This document shows, one piece after another, positions 23,801 to 36,797 of a stretch of DNA of 64,000 nt. Below the pieces are notes generated by a model. The model was not told the origin of the DNA and ran no database searches. It worked only from the letters and a program-made list of their open reading frames with translations. Location of the stretch: positions 434,001 to 498,000 of the forward strand of contig JAKJXP020000004.1 of assembly GCA_022225965.2 (NCBI GenBank), in the 5' to 3' direction. Every line of letters begins with the position of its first letter. Position 1 is the stretch's first letter. A program made the translations under genes and the position numbers. The DNA comes from Diatrype stigma. Lineage: Eukaryota > Ascomycota > Sordariomycetes > Xylariales > Diatrypaceae.

Positions 23801-26800
23801 ACGCCCAGGCAACGGGCAGGGCTTCTCGTGAGGTCCCGCCGGTAGACAGACGCCTTTGCGTCTCAGCTTATTGGAGGGCTCGAATATTCCATTCGCTAGA
23901 AAAAGCCGTTGCATTCGGGCACTGTTGCATTCTTGGATGAAGCAGCAGAGTCTCGAATCGAAGCTTGCCGATTCTGTGGTCTTCTGTGGTCTGGGGGCTC
24001 GACCGTGCTGTATGGTTGGCCGTTGCATCTGATACCCCGTCTGATACAACGCTGTCAGATGGGTCCCACTCCCACATGAGTATGAGATAAACCCCGAAGA
24101 TTCCTTTCCTACTGCCGACCCCCGACTCCCGTCTTCCTGAGAGGATATTACGCGGCCTTTCCAGTGCACCGACCGATTTCTGCCTTTTGCCAAACTGGCC
24201 GGCAATAATATAAATCAACAGGCTCTCCCGGTCTGCTATCCGCCGTCTCCTACGAGACGTCCGACTCCATCTCCCCCCAACTGGCTCTGGTGGCGTCGTG
24301 AACAACGCTGCATTTGGACTATTCGCCTCGATGACGCACGCTTTTGCAGGAACACCGGCACAACCGGGCAGTTTTGTCCGACAATGAAGGCTCGACCCAC
24401 CGGCTCATCGAGACTTCTTCATATGCCGAGTGACAGTGAGGCTCGGATAGCTCGGGCAGCTCGAACGGACTCTGCGGGCACACCATTGGTCCTCGGGCGC
24501 ATTGGTTATTCCAGACGCACCAATTCGTGTATCGATTCGTGGGCCCTGATCTGATTTTTACGGCACGACAGAAGGTCTGGGCCAGGTGGAATCGGCCGAC
24601 GACCTCGACTCGACGCAGCATATATGGGGGCTATCTTGCTGTTGTGACTCCAACCGCGGAAACAAGACGGAACAACTATTCGACGGTACACAAAAGCAAT
24701 GGTCCAGCACAGTCCAGGCTCTCTCCCTCTCGGGTATCAGGCCATGTTGTAATCGACCCTCGCAAATCTCTGCTTCGACGGGCAGTCCCGCTGTCAGATC
24801 AGATCCATCACCCATGGCCGTCGATGCAAGAGATCGTATCTATGCGCTAACTAATAACTACCGCGGCCATGTTGCGATATTGAGCTCCTGCTGGGGTGCC
24901 TATACCTGTTACGTCTCTGCCGGGGTATTATGGCTGCCTGCCTGCTGGGGATCGTGCCCTAGCTAGCGACGGGAAGGGGAACTATCAGCCAATCGCACAG
25001 CTCGCACTCGAGAATTTCGAAATGAAGATGACGATGTGCGCGCATATCACGGCCAAATACGGGAGGTTCGTGACCAGCTGCCTGCCAGCCGGGTTGCCCC
25101 CCGCCGCCCATCCCGGATGAAAGGGCTCCCGGCCCCATGTATCGCCCCCGAGCCCGGCTGTCCTGCAGCGGATCGAGTCAATATATTGGTTGCGAGCTGG
25201 CACTCTGGGTCTAGGTATTCGCGCTATTCGCAGCAGGCCCGGGCAAGTCTATGAGGGTCCGAAGAGCAACCAGCTCACGGGGTCTGGCCACGCATCCCCG
25301 CCTGGTAGCCGCAGTAGTGTTGCTGCACCAATTCAGGCGCGCCGGCGATCACTCGACATTATCCAGCCCGGAGGAGGGCAGAGTGGGCTAAGCGGGCCAC
25401 TACGATGCCAGCCGTCAAAATACGGATCGAATTCCTGCGATGCGGATTGGCCGACTCGACAGACAGTGCTTGGCGCTGCCCACGGCCTCTCGGGGGAGGC
25501 TGGGACGTTGACTTGCAGACGACACGATGCAACCTGGCCGGTCATGATGACAGCGGCAAGGTCGGTATTAATAAGAAAGTCCGTACCGTGCCATAGGCAG
25601 TAAGAGATGCAGGATTGAAGGAATAAGAAATGCGTGCGGTACGTGCGGGGAGGGAGTAGAGTAGCCTTGGGTAAGTAGGCAGGGAGGTAAGTGTGAGAAC
25701 TATGGCGCCCGGGTAGCTAATCGCTTGGATAGCCGGTTTCGATTTCGCGTCAAGCCACTCGACGCCATGAGCGGCCGTTGGGCTTGTCTTGCTCGTCATC
25801 GTGACGGGTCTTCGCGTATTGGGTTGCAAAGTCGCCCACGCCAGCGAAGCAGCGCAGCACAGCGGCAGTGGTTCCTGGCCGCGCCATCGTGAAGGCTAGA
25901 CCATCCGGTAGTAAGCAATGTAACCGTCGCTAAGCCGATTTGGGAGCCGTACCGCGATACCCCCATACACGACAGGCCTGGCTCTGGGTCTCACAGCAAA
26001 AAGCACCAGGCGGCAGCGCTCGTCCACTTAGGTTGCCCACTCAGGATGCCCACTCAGGATGCCCACTCAGGTTGCCCACTCAAGACTCAGGCTGTCCACT
26101 TACGGTCTGAAGAGCAAGGTCTCCCCCCTGTCCATCCCACAAATACCGATGTGGAAGTTCCAGGGTCTAATCTTTAGCTTCACGAGCTGAGCATCCGACG
26201 GAGGTCAAAAATAGAGCTGAACTACTGTTTAGGACAACCTCCGACCCACTGGCTAGCTTCAAGCCTCTGTTGCCTTCGCACCAAGAGCAGAGCCCGCGCC
26301 ATGATCATCATGGTCATCATTGTCATCATTGTCATCATAGTAACTCGTCTCCTGCGCCGGTTTGTCTTCCTAAAAATACGCTCATCATGAAACATATCTC
26401 ATCTTATTCTGGCGTCTTACTCTGGTGGGAACGGAACCCGGTGTCAGACTTTCTACGATTTGTCTGATGCACATGGTAGTGTCTGTATGCATGGGGGTCG
26501 AAGAGTGTGGGGAGGAATATCTGGGTGCATATACGCTCTACCAATGCGATTTGCGTTCCGAAAGAAGTCGCCAGTTCACCTGCAAAGCTACTGTGCGTCG
26601 GCTCGGCGGACGGGGCCGCTAACTCGAGTATCACAATGTGATATTCGGGCGATTGCATCTGCGGCGTTTTTTCCAAGGCAAGCCGCAAAGCTGATTCGAG
26701 CGGGCTAGCGCGCACCGCAAGTAGGGTATCAGTTAATATCGAATCTAGAGGCAGTATCCTGTGGCTGCACTACCGGTCGTATGGCGTGACGGAAGTCCTT

Positions 26801-28086
26801 GCGTCGGAGGAATACCGTAATGCCGTAACCAACTCAGGGGGGCACGTGGCTACTACGCACTGTCCCCATCAACAATCTCTTATTCTCTGCGCGTCGAAAG
26901 AGGGACCATCCCCCACAATCCTATTTACTACATGCTGACTGTACCGTGGTATTTGGTCCTAGATAATGGAGCCAGCCTTACGGATCTCATCGTAGCTTGT
27001 GGTGGGGTCAGATTTGATCCAGGTGAGATAGAGTAAGTTAGATATATCTCTGATTATTTTCGGAATACATACGGGGCTGAGAGGCGCGACCCTGACGAAA
27101 GAGGAAGCAACAAAGCTCTAGTTAGCTGTACTGCACGCAAGAGCAGCTGACGCCTATCATCAACCTTGTGGTCATAAATCTATAGATCCAAATCGGGCAA
27201 GACTAGACGCTGCTCTCCCGAAGGGGACCACAATTGATTTTCGTGTGCACCTGGCTTCTCCTAGGTTGCAGCGCACTTCTCTATCCGGTTACGATGACGA
27301 CGGCATGCCAGTTGTTCCATCGGTATCAGGGACGCAACGCCCAGGGCCTATGAGCGTTATATCCAACAAATTAGGCTTCTCGACGCCGTTGCTTTCATGC
27401 AGGTTCTTTCACAACGGCGGGACATAATGAATGAACGAATACGTACGTATGAGTGAGTATATCTGTATGTGTCTATAGTGTCCTTTTGGGGCCTGTATAC
27501 GTCGAGACCGTAAGCAGGCTTGGTCCTGGGATGACTATTTTCCCGCGCCATGTGTTTAAATCGCCTATCTAGCTCTAGAAACTGGAGGCGAGCCTAAGAA
27601 CCGACCCAATAGGCACGGCAGATCAGGTAATCTCGGGTAACACGGGTTGCAGGATGCATATTTCAGACCCAGCAGGTCTAGGCCGGCGCCACTAGTGGGT
27701 ATCGATATAACCTGCATGGCTGGGTTCTTCTGGGATCCGGGATGACAGGGCCTCATTAACCCTTGTATCTTTACCATAGTAGGATGCCCTCTTACTCAAC
27801 GGCGATACAGCTGAAGAGCAAGGCTTAACTAACATCCGCTCTAGTCCGGCCGGCAGCTGCCTCTTATGTAGGCACGTCAGATCCTGTACCAGAGGTGCCG
27901 ATATGATATAAATCGTTAACGATCCGAGCGGCGAATATCAGGGACAAGGCTTCCCCAGACGGTTTCACAACAACGGCGTACAAACCACTTTTATATATAC
28001 TACCTCTGTCCCAGCCACTACCAGAAGCGAGCCATCTCACACCAGGCACCTTGACATTTCCATCTGCTTCATAAACACCCAAAGCC
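20853..28086. other. Long gene-free tract
   Basis: About 7.2 kb in which I could not assemble any credible gene. All frames are short, overlap on both strands, lack motifs and do not join at introns. Roughly 23-26 kb is GC-richer than the flanks yet still non-coding. A short tandem (26023-26100) and a CATCAT/GTCATCATT microsatellite (about 26300-26340) are present. It could hold long non-coding RNA or thoroughly decayed elements, but nothing in the sequence demonstrates either. Confidence 0.45.
26023..26100. repeat. 14-bp imperfect tandem repeat
   Basis: Four to five copies of a unit close to gcccactcaggatg, with a diverged last unit. Non-coding. Confidence 0.7.
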
Positions 28087-28763
28087 ATGACTTTAGCTAC
28101 TCCATACCTCCAATATACCGGCTACCATGATGCCAAGAGCTACCCAAACGTAGCTGAGGCTCAGGGGAAGCTTGTTCTACCAATCGATATCTACAATCAT
28201 GATCTCGACTTCCTATCATACGCAGACAAGTATGTATTCTATGCTACAAGTGCCATTCCATCCAACCCACTAACTCGAGTCCCAGCTTCTACACATTCGA
28301 CAGTGATCTTTCCAGCAACAACAGCAGCGCCCCATCACCATTGGGTTCGCCAATGGAGCACGCGGACCACCTCAACCTCATGATGCCAAGTCCATACCCG
28401 GTCTGGGATGAGACGAACGAGCCGATGAGCAACACAAACAGCAACGAGAGCCAAGCCACGTCTACAATGACAGCGAAGGGCGAGGGGAAGGCGCAGTGCT
28501 GGGAGCACGGCTGCAACGGGCGCGTATTCTCGACATGGAGCAACCTGAAGAGACACCAGAAAGAAAAGTCTGGGAACGCGAAGAAAGTCCTATGCCCCCA
28601 GTGCGGCGGGGAGTTCACACGCGTGACGGCGAGAGACACACACCTAGCCAAGGGGAGCTGCAACCGGATACGTCGGTACTCAAACGGCCGGCAACGGCCC
28701 AGCAGGGTCGCGCTACTCGAGATGCTGCTGCAGCAACCGTCGAGGGGGGGAAGTGCAGTATAG
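28087..28763 (+). CDS. Small two-finger zinc-finger protein
   Basis: 206 aa from two exons joined over intron 28230-28285 (56 nt, GTATGT...CCCAG) in phase 2. The C-terminal half holds two adjacent zinc-finger-like units. The first begins CWEHGCNGRVFSTWSNLKRH but has no clear second His after its first His; the second, CPQCGGEFTRVTARDTH followed by a Cys five residues on, is a C2HC finger. A basic tail (RIRRYSNGRQRPSR) follows. The N-terminal half is Ser/Thr/Pro-rich and resembles an activation or linker region. Probably nuclear and DNA-binding. It stands alone between long gene-free stretches, so no target is suggested. Confidence 0.7.
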
Positions 28764-28800
28764 GGGCTGTCTACGAGCGATTTGATTGATGAGCATCATG

Positions 28801-28863
28801 TACACACACACTCACACACACTCACACACACACACCTACACGCGCGCACACACATACATACCC

Positions 28864-28913
<50 letters not shown>

Positions 28914-28919
28914 ACAGCG
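28801..28919. repeat. (CA)n microsatellite
   Basis: About 120 bp of almost pure CA dinucleotides with occasional T or G interruptions, just downstream of the small zinc-finger gene. The open frame across it is translated simple repeat and not a gene. Confidence 0.95.
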
Positions 28920-31900
28920 AGCGTTATGATTGAGATATCCCCGGTTCAGGTACGGGCGTTATGGAGGACATTGATTACATAAAACAGGGTTTACTACTTT
29001 TTTCTTACACCCGAGGGACGGGCCATGTATTACTTTTGATATCAAAAATTCAGAGAGGGGGGGTCCGGAGGACCCCCGAGACTACCACCGTCTAACCCAC
29101 CTACGCTACACTATGATGCCCCGTCGCTCGTGACTGACCCGAAACGTAGTTTAAAAGGCAAGGATGCAGGCAGAGAAGCTTCTCTTGGGTGTGGTTGCAC
29201 GGCATGGTGCTGCACTGCAACCTACTGATATATGTGTTTCGAGCCGAAGCATCCGTCTTGGGAGGGTGGACGAACCGCTCCAGCTACGTGGATATAGTGA
29301 ATCGCCGTCGTGTGTATTAATCCCGCCAAGGCCGGATCCTTGGCATGGAAAGATCGGACGACAAGAGGGTGCAGAAAGAGGCACGGCTATAGGACCCAAA
29401 AGAATTGCTTCCAGACTGCGCGGGGCAGGGGGGTGCCCATTACCCGCGACCCCCGCCTCGGCCTTGTCCCACAGCCATTAATATTTGGCACAGGTCATTT
29501 GAGTAAGAACATCGTTCTAGATCCAATGTTCCAATGGGGACTTTTGGATGGAACTTTCCGTCCGGGCATTCTCGCCCATAACGTTACCTGTCCGGAGTCC
29601 TGGCGCTAGGTACTTCGAATATAGCCGGTGGTTTACGAGGCAGATAGGAGATAATGACCACCTCAGTCTGTATTCGTAATCCCGACTCCCTGGAGCCGAA
29701 TCTTTTCGAGGTGACGTTGCCAGCCACATACTCGCACTCTTCAGCGTCGCAGACCCAGAACCCCCGCCCTTGGCTGCCATTGGTACGTCTGTTACATATT
29801 GGTGCAGATAGCTGACATAACCGGGGTCTCCGTGGAACCACTCGAAGTAGCAGGAAGCGCCTCTTAGGATTCCGCACCAACGGAACCAGCGTCTCCCAAT
29901 GGATGGGGGGACGTGGCAGCAGCAGCATCTCGAACTGCTGCTGTGCAGTGTGCCAGTTGCCCGCAGGGAACTGCGAACTCGCAGGCCGTGGCGCTCTACG
30001 GGGAAAATGCAACCCGGTGTCACCGCCAAAAGCTCAAAGCCTTCTTACGCGAGAGGGTGCCTAGAAGAGCTGGCCCGGCCCCCAAGCAAACGACAACCCT
30101 GTGGTGGAACCCGACATGCCTTCCAAGGAAGAACACCGTAGAGCGCTGCTGGGCTAAGACCAGCAGCGAATGTTCGAACACCACGAGGCCCTGTCTAACC
30201 AACCTTGACTCGCACGTCCGAAAGGAGTGGCAGCCTCTCGGAGTGCCAGTACATACCACACTAACGTCCAGGCATTCTGACTGCAGCACACGTCTTGCTT
30301 GCATCCTTCGCGGCCGCGGAATATCAGAATGGACCTAAAATGGTGCAAGACTAGTCTGTGGCTGAATGAACAAGTCTTAGTAAGCTGAAACTGTCGGTAT
30401 CGATGCGAAGGCTGAAACACAGTTGGTCGTGATGACTTCAGTCAGATGCTATAGCGATTCATTGGCCAACGCAAATGTTGGCATCCTCACCCGACGCTAG
30501 GAGTGGCGCAGGCTAGATAATTTGTCTTGGGGAACCTTGGTGCTATCGTACGGATCTTACTGACGAATGTAAGATTGATTGATTGCTTGCTGGATGGAGC
30601 TGTTTAATTTCAGCTCAGAGGCACAGCTACTGCACGGAAGAGTAAGTTCTGGGGCGCGAGCTGAGCAGGGTTACAACGTGGGGAAAGCAGGCGGTTTTGG
30701 AGTGCATCGCTATATGCCAAGAAAAGAACAAGAGGACATATAATGAGTATAGCCACGGGATAGTTGATAATTAGCAGTTGCGGATTACTATGATTCCTCA
30801 CCTTACTATACCGCGCGCTGGGATTGGGGGGGTTTTTTGTGGATGCGGTTGGCAGATCCGATCTAAGGAGCCCGCAGCTAAAAAGCTTGAAGTTTCTAAA
30901 TTTAACAGCGAATTCCTCAATGGGAAGCTATCGGAGACCTGAGCCGAGAACACACGGACATGGCCATTCGGGACCATGTGCAATCTCACGATAACACCTC
31001 CACGCTACCCTCCTAGGTTGGGGACTGGGGACTGGGGTATGATGAGGGCTGATAGCATGATACCACGCCGTTGACCTGCGTGTGGAAGCATGTTGGAGCA
31101 CCGGATGGTAATGTTGCCACGTCTTCTCGGGTTGGACCTAGATAAACTGGTGATGTATCTTTAGGGGCGAAAATGTCTTATCAACCATACCCAGGCTCCA
31201 TCATATGACTCGTTCAGTGTATCCCGAAGCCCAACAATGAACAGGTTTCTGGAGGAGACGAGAGGTTTCGCGTAGATGAATCCACACACGAGCCGCAGTT
31301 GCGCATTTGACAAAGGTACTATTTGTGTGACAAGAAGAGTTCGGTAGGCCAGCTCCCACCTATCGGATGTCCAATCGTACTCATGATTATGATTATTGAG
31401 TATATTAGGTAGATGAACTAACACACTGCAGCCGTGATCACAACCAAACATGTTTTTCTTCGGTCATCTAGACATCATAACGATGAAATTGTGGCTTGAA
31501 TTACATTCAATAGTGGGCTCAAGATCGGCATGCTCGGGAACATCCCAATTCGTCCACGATGATTCCATTGGCCGTGTCCCAATTCAATAGCGGATATACT
31601 AGTCTGGAGGTTCGATGATAATATCAAGTTTACAGATAGTGTGAATAGCTAGCCGTGTTCTTCGAGTATGGCCACGTCGGCTCTCCCGTGTGTGCCTCAT
31701 GACAACAGCTGAACTGTTCAATGAGCGGTGAACACATCGTGGCGATAGATATAAACGTGCCAAACTTAGCACTCCGTTAGTTGTCCGGCAACCGTACCCT
31801 TACGAGGTGCAGTCTAAGGTATTGAAAACCTGAAATGGACTTTCTCTTCTCTATCTTGTTACTATCAAACCAGTAATCTACTGTTCTAACAAAAGTTCGA

Positions 31901-32704
31901 AATACAAAACCGAACGGACCATGCATAAAAGCCAAGCATATTTGGTTTCGCATTTTGCCTTGAATATGGAGTCGTGCCGGAATAGGTATCTTAGGCGAAG
32001 GGTCGTTGGTACGTAATTACTACATTGCATTTCGTCAAGACTACGTACGCCGTATATACGGTGACATTATGTCCCAAAAGGGAAGGGCCCTGAAAATACT
32101 ACATAATTGCACAGCCAACAGACGCACAACACGTAGAAATGACGACCTACACTCTAATCATCGAGGTGGTACTTTGAAGCATGGGGTTCGAAGGAAATAC
32201 TAGGACTATGAGGACAAATCATAAGCTCAGACAAGGTTTTATACGACGACCAGCTTTCCTAACCATCATTTGACAAGCTTGTCTGTTGTGGTCCAATTTG
32301 TACTGCTTTAGACCACGGAGAAAAATTAGGACTTGGTCATGGAGATAAACCTTCATCCGCCATGGATATTGAGGTTTGATATCTAAAGCATCATACGAGC
32401 ATGTAGCTAGACCAACTTCATATTATGGTGAGATGAACATAACACGAATAGCTTATTGTTAACGTTGTATATAAACTAATTGGTATTCGGCGATTGTAGC
32501 TACTCCTCTTCTCTCTTTTCCCTGACTCGTTATCATTGTACGTTACTCCCAATGGTGCAGCAGAACGGACTCTCGTTAAAAAACATGCCGCCATAGTACT
32601 GTTAACAAATAGGATTAGAAAAAGGGAAAAGGGGGCAGTGGAGAGACCATAAAGGAGCTAGGTGGGTCCTAATCGCTATTGATGGGTCACGGCTGATCTT
32701 TCCA
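28920..32704. other. Gene-free spacer
   Basis: No supported gene. Minus-strand frames at 29517-30420 were considered and rejected (see the rejected list). The rest is AT-rich, with random short frames. Confidence 0.45.
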
Positions 32705-32743
32705 GGGGGGGGGGGGGGGGGGTAAGCTGTGAGNNNNNNNNNN

Positions 32744-32796
<53 letters not shown>
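32705..32796. other. Assembly gap with poly-G and poly-C flanks
   Basis: A run of 18 G, then taagctgtgag, ten N (32734-32743), then about 53 C, then aagctgtgag again. The same decamer on both sides of the Ns and the switch from poly-G to poly-C indicate that the contig ends carry no-signal tails and that the gap is artificial or very small. Do not read biology into the homopolymers. Confidence 0.9.
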
Positions 32797-32798
<2 letters not shown>

Positions 32799-33645
32799 GC
32801 TGTGAGAAATAGGCAAAGGGGAATTTCTCGTTGAACTCCTGGCACTAAAGTTTGGAGAAATCTTGGTCAAGCAAATACGACAAGTAAACCACGCAACAGC
32901 CATACACATGGTCGGAAGGGCTTATATATGCCACATGAGTCGGTGCCGCCATGACTCTATTCCAACGTGCAGAGAGGAACTCCTTTACGGAGAAGTGAGC
33001 TAACTCGACGACGACATCCCCTACCACACCTTTGGACGACGCTTGGGAAACCATTTCTGACGCCACGCTGGGCGAGTGAGAGGAGATTGTAGGCTAGGTA
33101 GTGAAGGGCCAGGGACTCGTCACAGAGACGAAACTACCTAATAGTTCCAGCATATCATGAGCGGGGTGTAGGAACCTAGAATCCGGGTTGAAAGTCGTGT
33201 CGCGCATCGGCTCAATGACGGCTGCTTCTGCCACAGAAGTGAGATCTATGGAGTCTGGGATGAACCCAATAAGAATCAGAGCCCGAAATGTAATTTCCCG
33301 AAGTTCTTCGGGGATCCTATTCAACGCATTCTCGTACGTTTGCTCAAGGTCCTTGGGAAGTGATTGGAGTGCCTTGAGAATTGCCAGCCTTGTCCTCTTC
33401 AACTTCAGCTCTTCTAACTGTAGGTGAACCCACCGGAACCTGCGAAAAGGTTAGCAGAGGTTACGGTGCAAAGGAAGTGCATCTACTTACATCCCGTTCG
33501 CCTTTTCCGTGAGGACATGCTCGACATTGTCTTTGAATTCTTGTGGGAACTTACGCAATCTTATATCCTTAGACAGGCTTTCGCGTATATGTAAGCTTAT
33601 GTCACTCGTGATATTATCATAATAGAAGGCAGCCGTCGAGTGCAG
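32797..33645 (-). pseudogene. Decayed NACHT-type (NLR-like) protein fragment
   Basis: The minus strand reads as the C-terminal part of a fungal NACHT module: VEHVLTEKANGM, FRWVHLQLEELKLKRTRLA, ALQSLPKDLEQTYENALNRI and VVELAHFSVKEFLSARW, in the usual order. Intron 33440-33490 (51 nt) joins the first two pieces in phase 2. One reading frame continues throughout but is broken by TAG at 33094-33096 and another TAG just after QDFSKL (about 32842-32844), and an in-frame TAA lies upstream near 33650. No P-loop region remains upstream, and the downstream repeat domain would fall beyond the assembly gap. I searched for introns that would remove the first TAG and found none in phase. Intact relatives act in heterokaryon incompatibility and innate-immunity-like signalling; this copy is probably dead. 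Confidence 0.7.
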
Positions 33646-34680
33646 GTCGAGAGTTTATGGCCATATCAGGCCAGCGCATGTGACCTTTCCTCGTCAGTCT
33701 ACAGTGTCTCTCCACTTAGTCTTGGTCTGCAAGTGTGTAACTCGTCAATGTCTACACAAAACTAAAATTTGGCTTCATCAGTGACCTCAATTATCAAATG
33801 TATGGGATGAATACCCGTTAGATTCCATAATAAGTGTCCAGCCAGAGGGCTGGGGGGATTTCACTGATATATATATACAATATGTGTGGGGCGTATTACC
33901 CCTATTCAACATCACTAGCGCGCATCGTAATCTTCCGTATAGGTAAATAATGCCTAGAATGGTACAGCCTTAACTTATAAACTCTAGAAGTTTAGCCATT
34001 GTAACTTATGAGGATAATTATAATTCTACGTAGTAGCTTCCAGGCATCAACGCACACAACCTATTAAGGCAGTTAGGATGAATCCTGCCTCCCTCTCGAT
34101 GCCCACATCTCGCCCACGTTACTTGAGTCCACACCTTACTCGCGCTTTGCTACTAACCTGAGCTTGATCCCCTGACTCTACAAAGACCCGCTGTGACAAG
34201 AGACTCCCGTGCGGTTTTGACGTCTCTCTCGAATACAGTGTCTTCGCCGAGCTGGAACTCAAATCGTCGTATGAGGCTGGCCAAAGTGAAATTAATTAAA
34301 TCTGTGGCATACCTGCCCACCTTGTGTCAGCCTCCAACGGCTTTTTCAAGATGCCCACGGGTGTGCAATGGCAGAGTGCCCAGCATGCCACTACTTCGGC
34401 TGTTGTGTCACGGTTTTGAGAGCCTAGAGAACTGGAGAAGCATTTGAATGACATACTCCTTTCCAGGACACATACCCTCGGCTCCCCTTCCCGAATGGGA
34501 CGAAGGACTTTCTTTCGTGAATAGTTGATCGAAAGCGGTTGCCGCCGGACCCGGGTCAAGGTTGGTTAGCCAGCCATAACAGGGGGGCCACCTGCTCCTC
34601 CACCAGGCATTCTCTGCTTCTATTCGACCGCATTTATTAGTCCTATCCAGGTAAGACAATACGTGAAGGTTTGAGAAGAT
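33646..34680. other. Spacer between NACHT relic and MFS gene
   Basis: Non-coding as far as I can see; short frames at 34193-34659 overlap the end of the transporter gene or its 3' side and show no motif. Confidence 0.4.
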
Positions 34681-36797
34681 TCAACTAACTTTGAGTAAGA
34701 GTGATACTAGCAGGACGATCCCCGCTCCCACAGAGGCCGTGATAAAGGTTTTGCGCAGGTTGGTAACCAGCACGTCAATCACGGCGCCGTGCAGTTCCTG
34801 AGGCACTGAGTTGATCCCGGTACTCGAGGTACCTGCCCAAAAATATCGAGTTAAATCTTGTGGGCTTTTGAACAGTGCAGGGAAGATCCTATGGGAGTGA
34901 AGTAGAACCCCAGAAGGGGTCAGTTATGTGTGGAGGGCTTCTACTAACCACTAAGTATGGAGCTAAGCTGCGCCGAGCTGTAATCAGGGAGCAACTTCGC
35001 TAGGTCATTCAGGCCATAATTTACGAAAATAGCACCAGAGATCGAAAGGGAGAAAGTAATGCCGGTGTACTGTGCGATCATGATAAACCTTGGAGCCTGG
35101 TGGTCAGCAAGACAGCACTGGCGGAACTACCAGTTCCTGGATGGAAGAGTTCAGTACTAACGGGACGCCCGAACTCATGTACGCAGCCGGTATCACGCCA
35201 TGAATTACGCCGTACGGTGTCTGAGGTATTTCATGTCAGCTCAAACCGTACATAAAATAGAGACAGGGGCAAACCAAGCGAACGAACCTGATTGCATAGT
35301 CCCACCCCTATAGCCATAACCGCTTCAGCCCCATAAATGTAGCTCGGTGACGTGGTCACATCGATGAAGTCTGTCCAGATAATAATGAGCAAAGGTTGCA
35401 TCGTCCACCCAGCCTAAATCATCGCATCGGCCAATATTGTCAACACGGTAGATGAACGTACACAGCATCAAGTTTCCAGCCAAGGCTAGGACGCCGCCAG
35501 CGAAAAACCACGGCCAGTAATACCCGACCCGGAGCAGGAACACGCCTTGAACGAGATTCCCCGTGCCAAAGAGGATTATTAGGGGCAAGAGACGCACGGC
35601 GGCCTGAAGCGCGCTGTCTCCACGAGTGAATTGGAAGTATAGCGGAATGTAGTAGATGGGCACCAGAGCAGCGGCGTTGGAGCAGATGGTCGAAGCGAAC
35701 AGCAGGGCGGACTCGCGGCCGCCCAGCAGCGGCACCGGGAAGATGCGGTCCTCCGGCGTGGTGAAGAATGCGAGCCGCTGCTGTGCGCCGAAAGCAACAC
35801 CCAGCACGCCACTGACGATGAACAGTGCGATGATTGCGCCGCTGTTCCAGGGATACAGCACGCCGCCAAAGTTGATGGCCATGATCAGGCAGACGGTGCA
35901 TCCAGTCAGCAGCAGGGTGCCAAGCCAGTCGAACGTGCGGACGCGCTCGTACGTCTTTGGGGCCGGCGACTGATCCGCGAGGGGGTCGACTGACGGCAGG
36001 ATAAACAGGTAGATGGGGAAGAACAGGCCGCCAATAATGATATTGATGTAGAACGACCAGCGCCAGGTGGAGTCATTGATGCTGGCAAAGCCACCTCCGA
36101 CAACGGGCCCGAGAACGGTACCGATGCACCAGACGACGCCCGTGATGGCAAAATAAAGCGGCACTTCATGGTCATCGGCTAGAGTGGCAATCAGGGTCAT
36201 GATTCCGCAGTACAGGCCGCTGCCGCCGATGCCGAGCAGGACGCGGCCGACGATCATAGCCGGCATGGTTGGCGCGGCGCCGCAGACGGCCGAAGCCGCC
36301 GTAAACAACACCACATTGGCGATGTACAGGTACTTGTTGTTGACGCGTGCGTACAGCTTGCCCATGGGGAGCAACGACACGAAGGCGCCGAACATATAGC
36401 CCACTGATACCCATGGCAGCAGCTCGGTTGAGTTGTATGTGTTCGTTATGGCCGGCACCAGGTCGGCCGTGATGGTGTTGTCGAGCGACTGCGTGAACAT
36501 GCTCGACATGATGGAGGTGACTACCAGAAACCACTGCCAGCCAGTCTGTCAGAACCTGACAGACAGACTTGTTGATGCTATCAAGGTGCGTATCCATCTC
36601 AAACACTGCCACCGGACGTTCTGACTTACCTTGAGTCCCCGCGGCTCACGACGCGCCTTGGGCAAGATGGCGGTATCGTTACTATTGCTGCCAGCTTCTC
36701 CATCGGTAAACGTCGAATCTTCATGCTTGAACCGCTGTTCCGGAGGGGGCGTAAATGTGTTGCCCATGCCAGAGGGAAGCTCTGGCGTTGGTGACAT
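34681..36797 (-). CDS. MFS multidrug transporter, DHA2 (14-TM) type
   Basis: Six exons join in phase: 36797-36630, 36545-35447, 35370-35288, 35220-35158, 35096-34949 and 34832-34681, giving 570 aa. Diagnostic pieces are SLDNTITADLVPAI (TM1), MPAMIVGRVLLGIGGSGLYCG, GPVVGGGFASINDSTWRWSFYINI (the family WRWxFYIN motif) and FPVPLLGGRESALLFAS. The C-terminal exons supply further membrane helices (IYGAEAVMAIGVGLCNQ, FIMIAQYTGITFSLSISGAI, FITASVGAGIVLLVSLLL). The first 50 residues are a hydrophilic cytoplasmic leader. Such proton-driven exporters often move the cluster product or a toxin across the plasma membrane. It is divergently placed to the ADH gene across about 1.3 kb. The small middle exons rest on frame and motif logic only. 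Confidence 0.85.

Noticed and set aside
23063..25829. Dense short frames suggesting genes in the GC-rich desert
   Set aside because: Frames are all under about 150 codons, overlap on both strands, and do not splice into any recognisable protein.
28801..28919. His/Thr-repeat protein or CRISPR-like array
   Set aside because: Simple CA microsatellite; no spacers, and CRISPR arrays are not expected in a fungal nuclear genome.
29517..30420. Overlapping minus-strand frames that could be joined into a short protein through a putative ~52-nt intron near 29790-29835
   Set aside because: No recognisable motif, several equally good frames on both strands, and no convincing start or upstream exon.
32705..32796. 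Poly-glycine/proline reading frame around the gap
   Set aside because: Translation of homopolymer tails and Ns produced by assembly; not biological.
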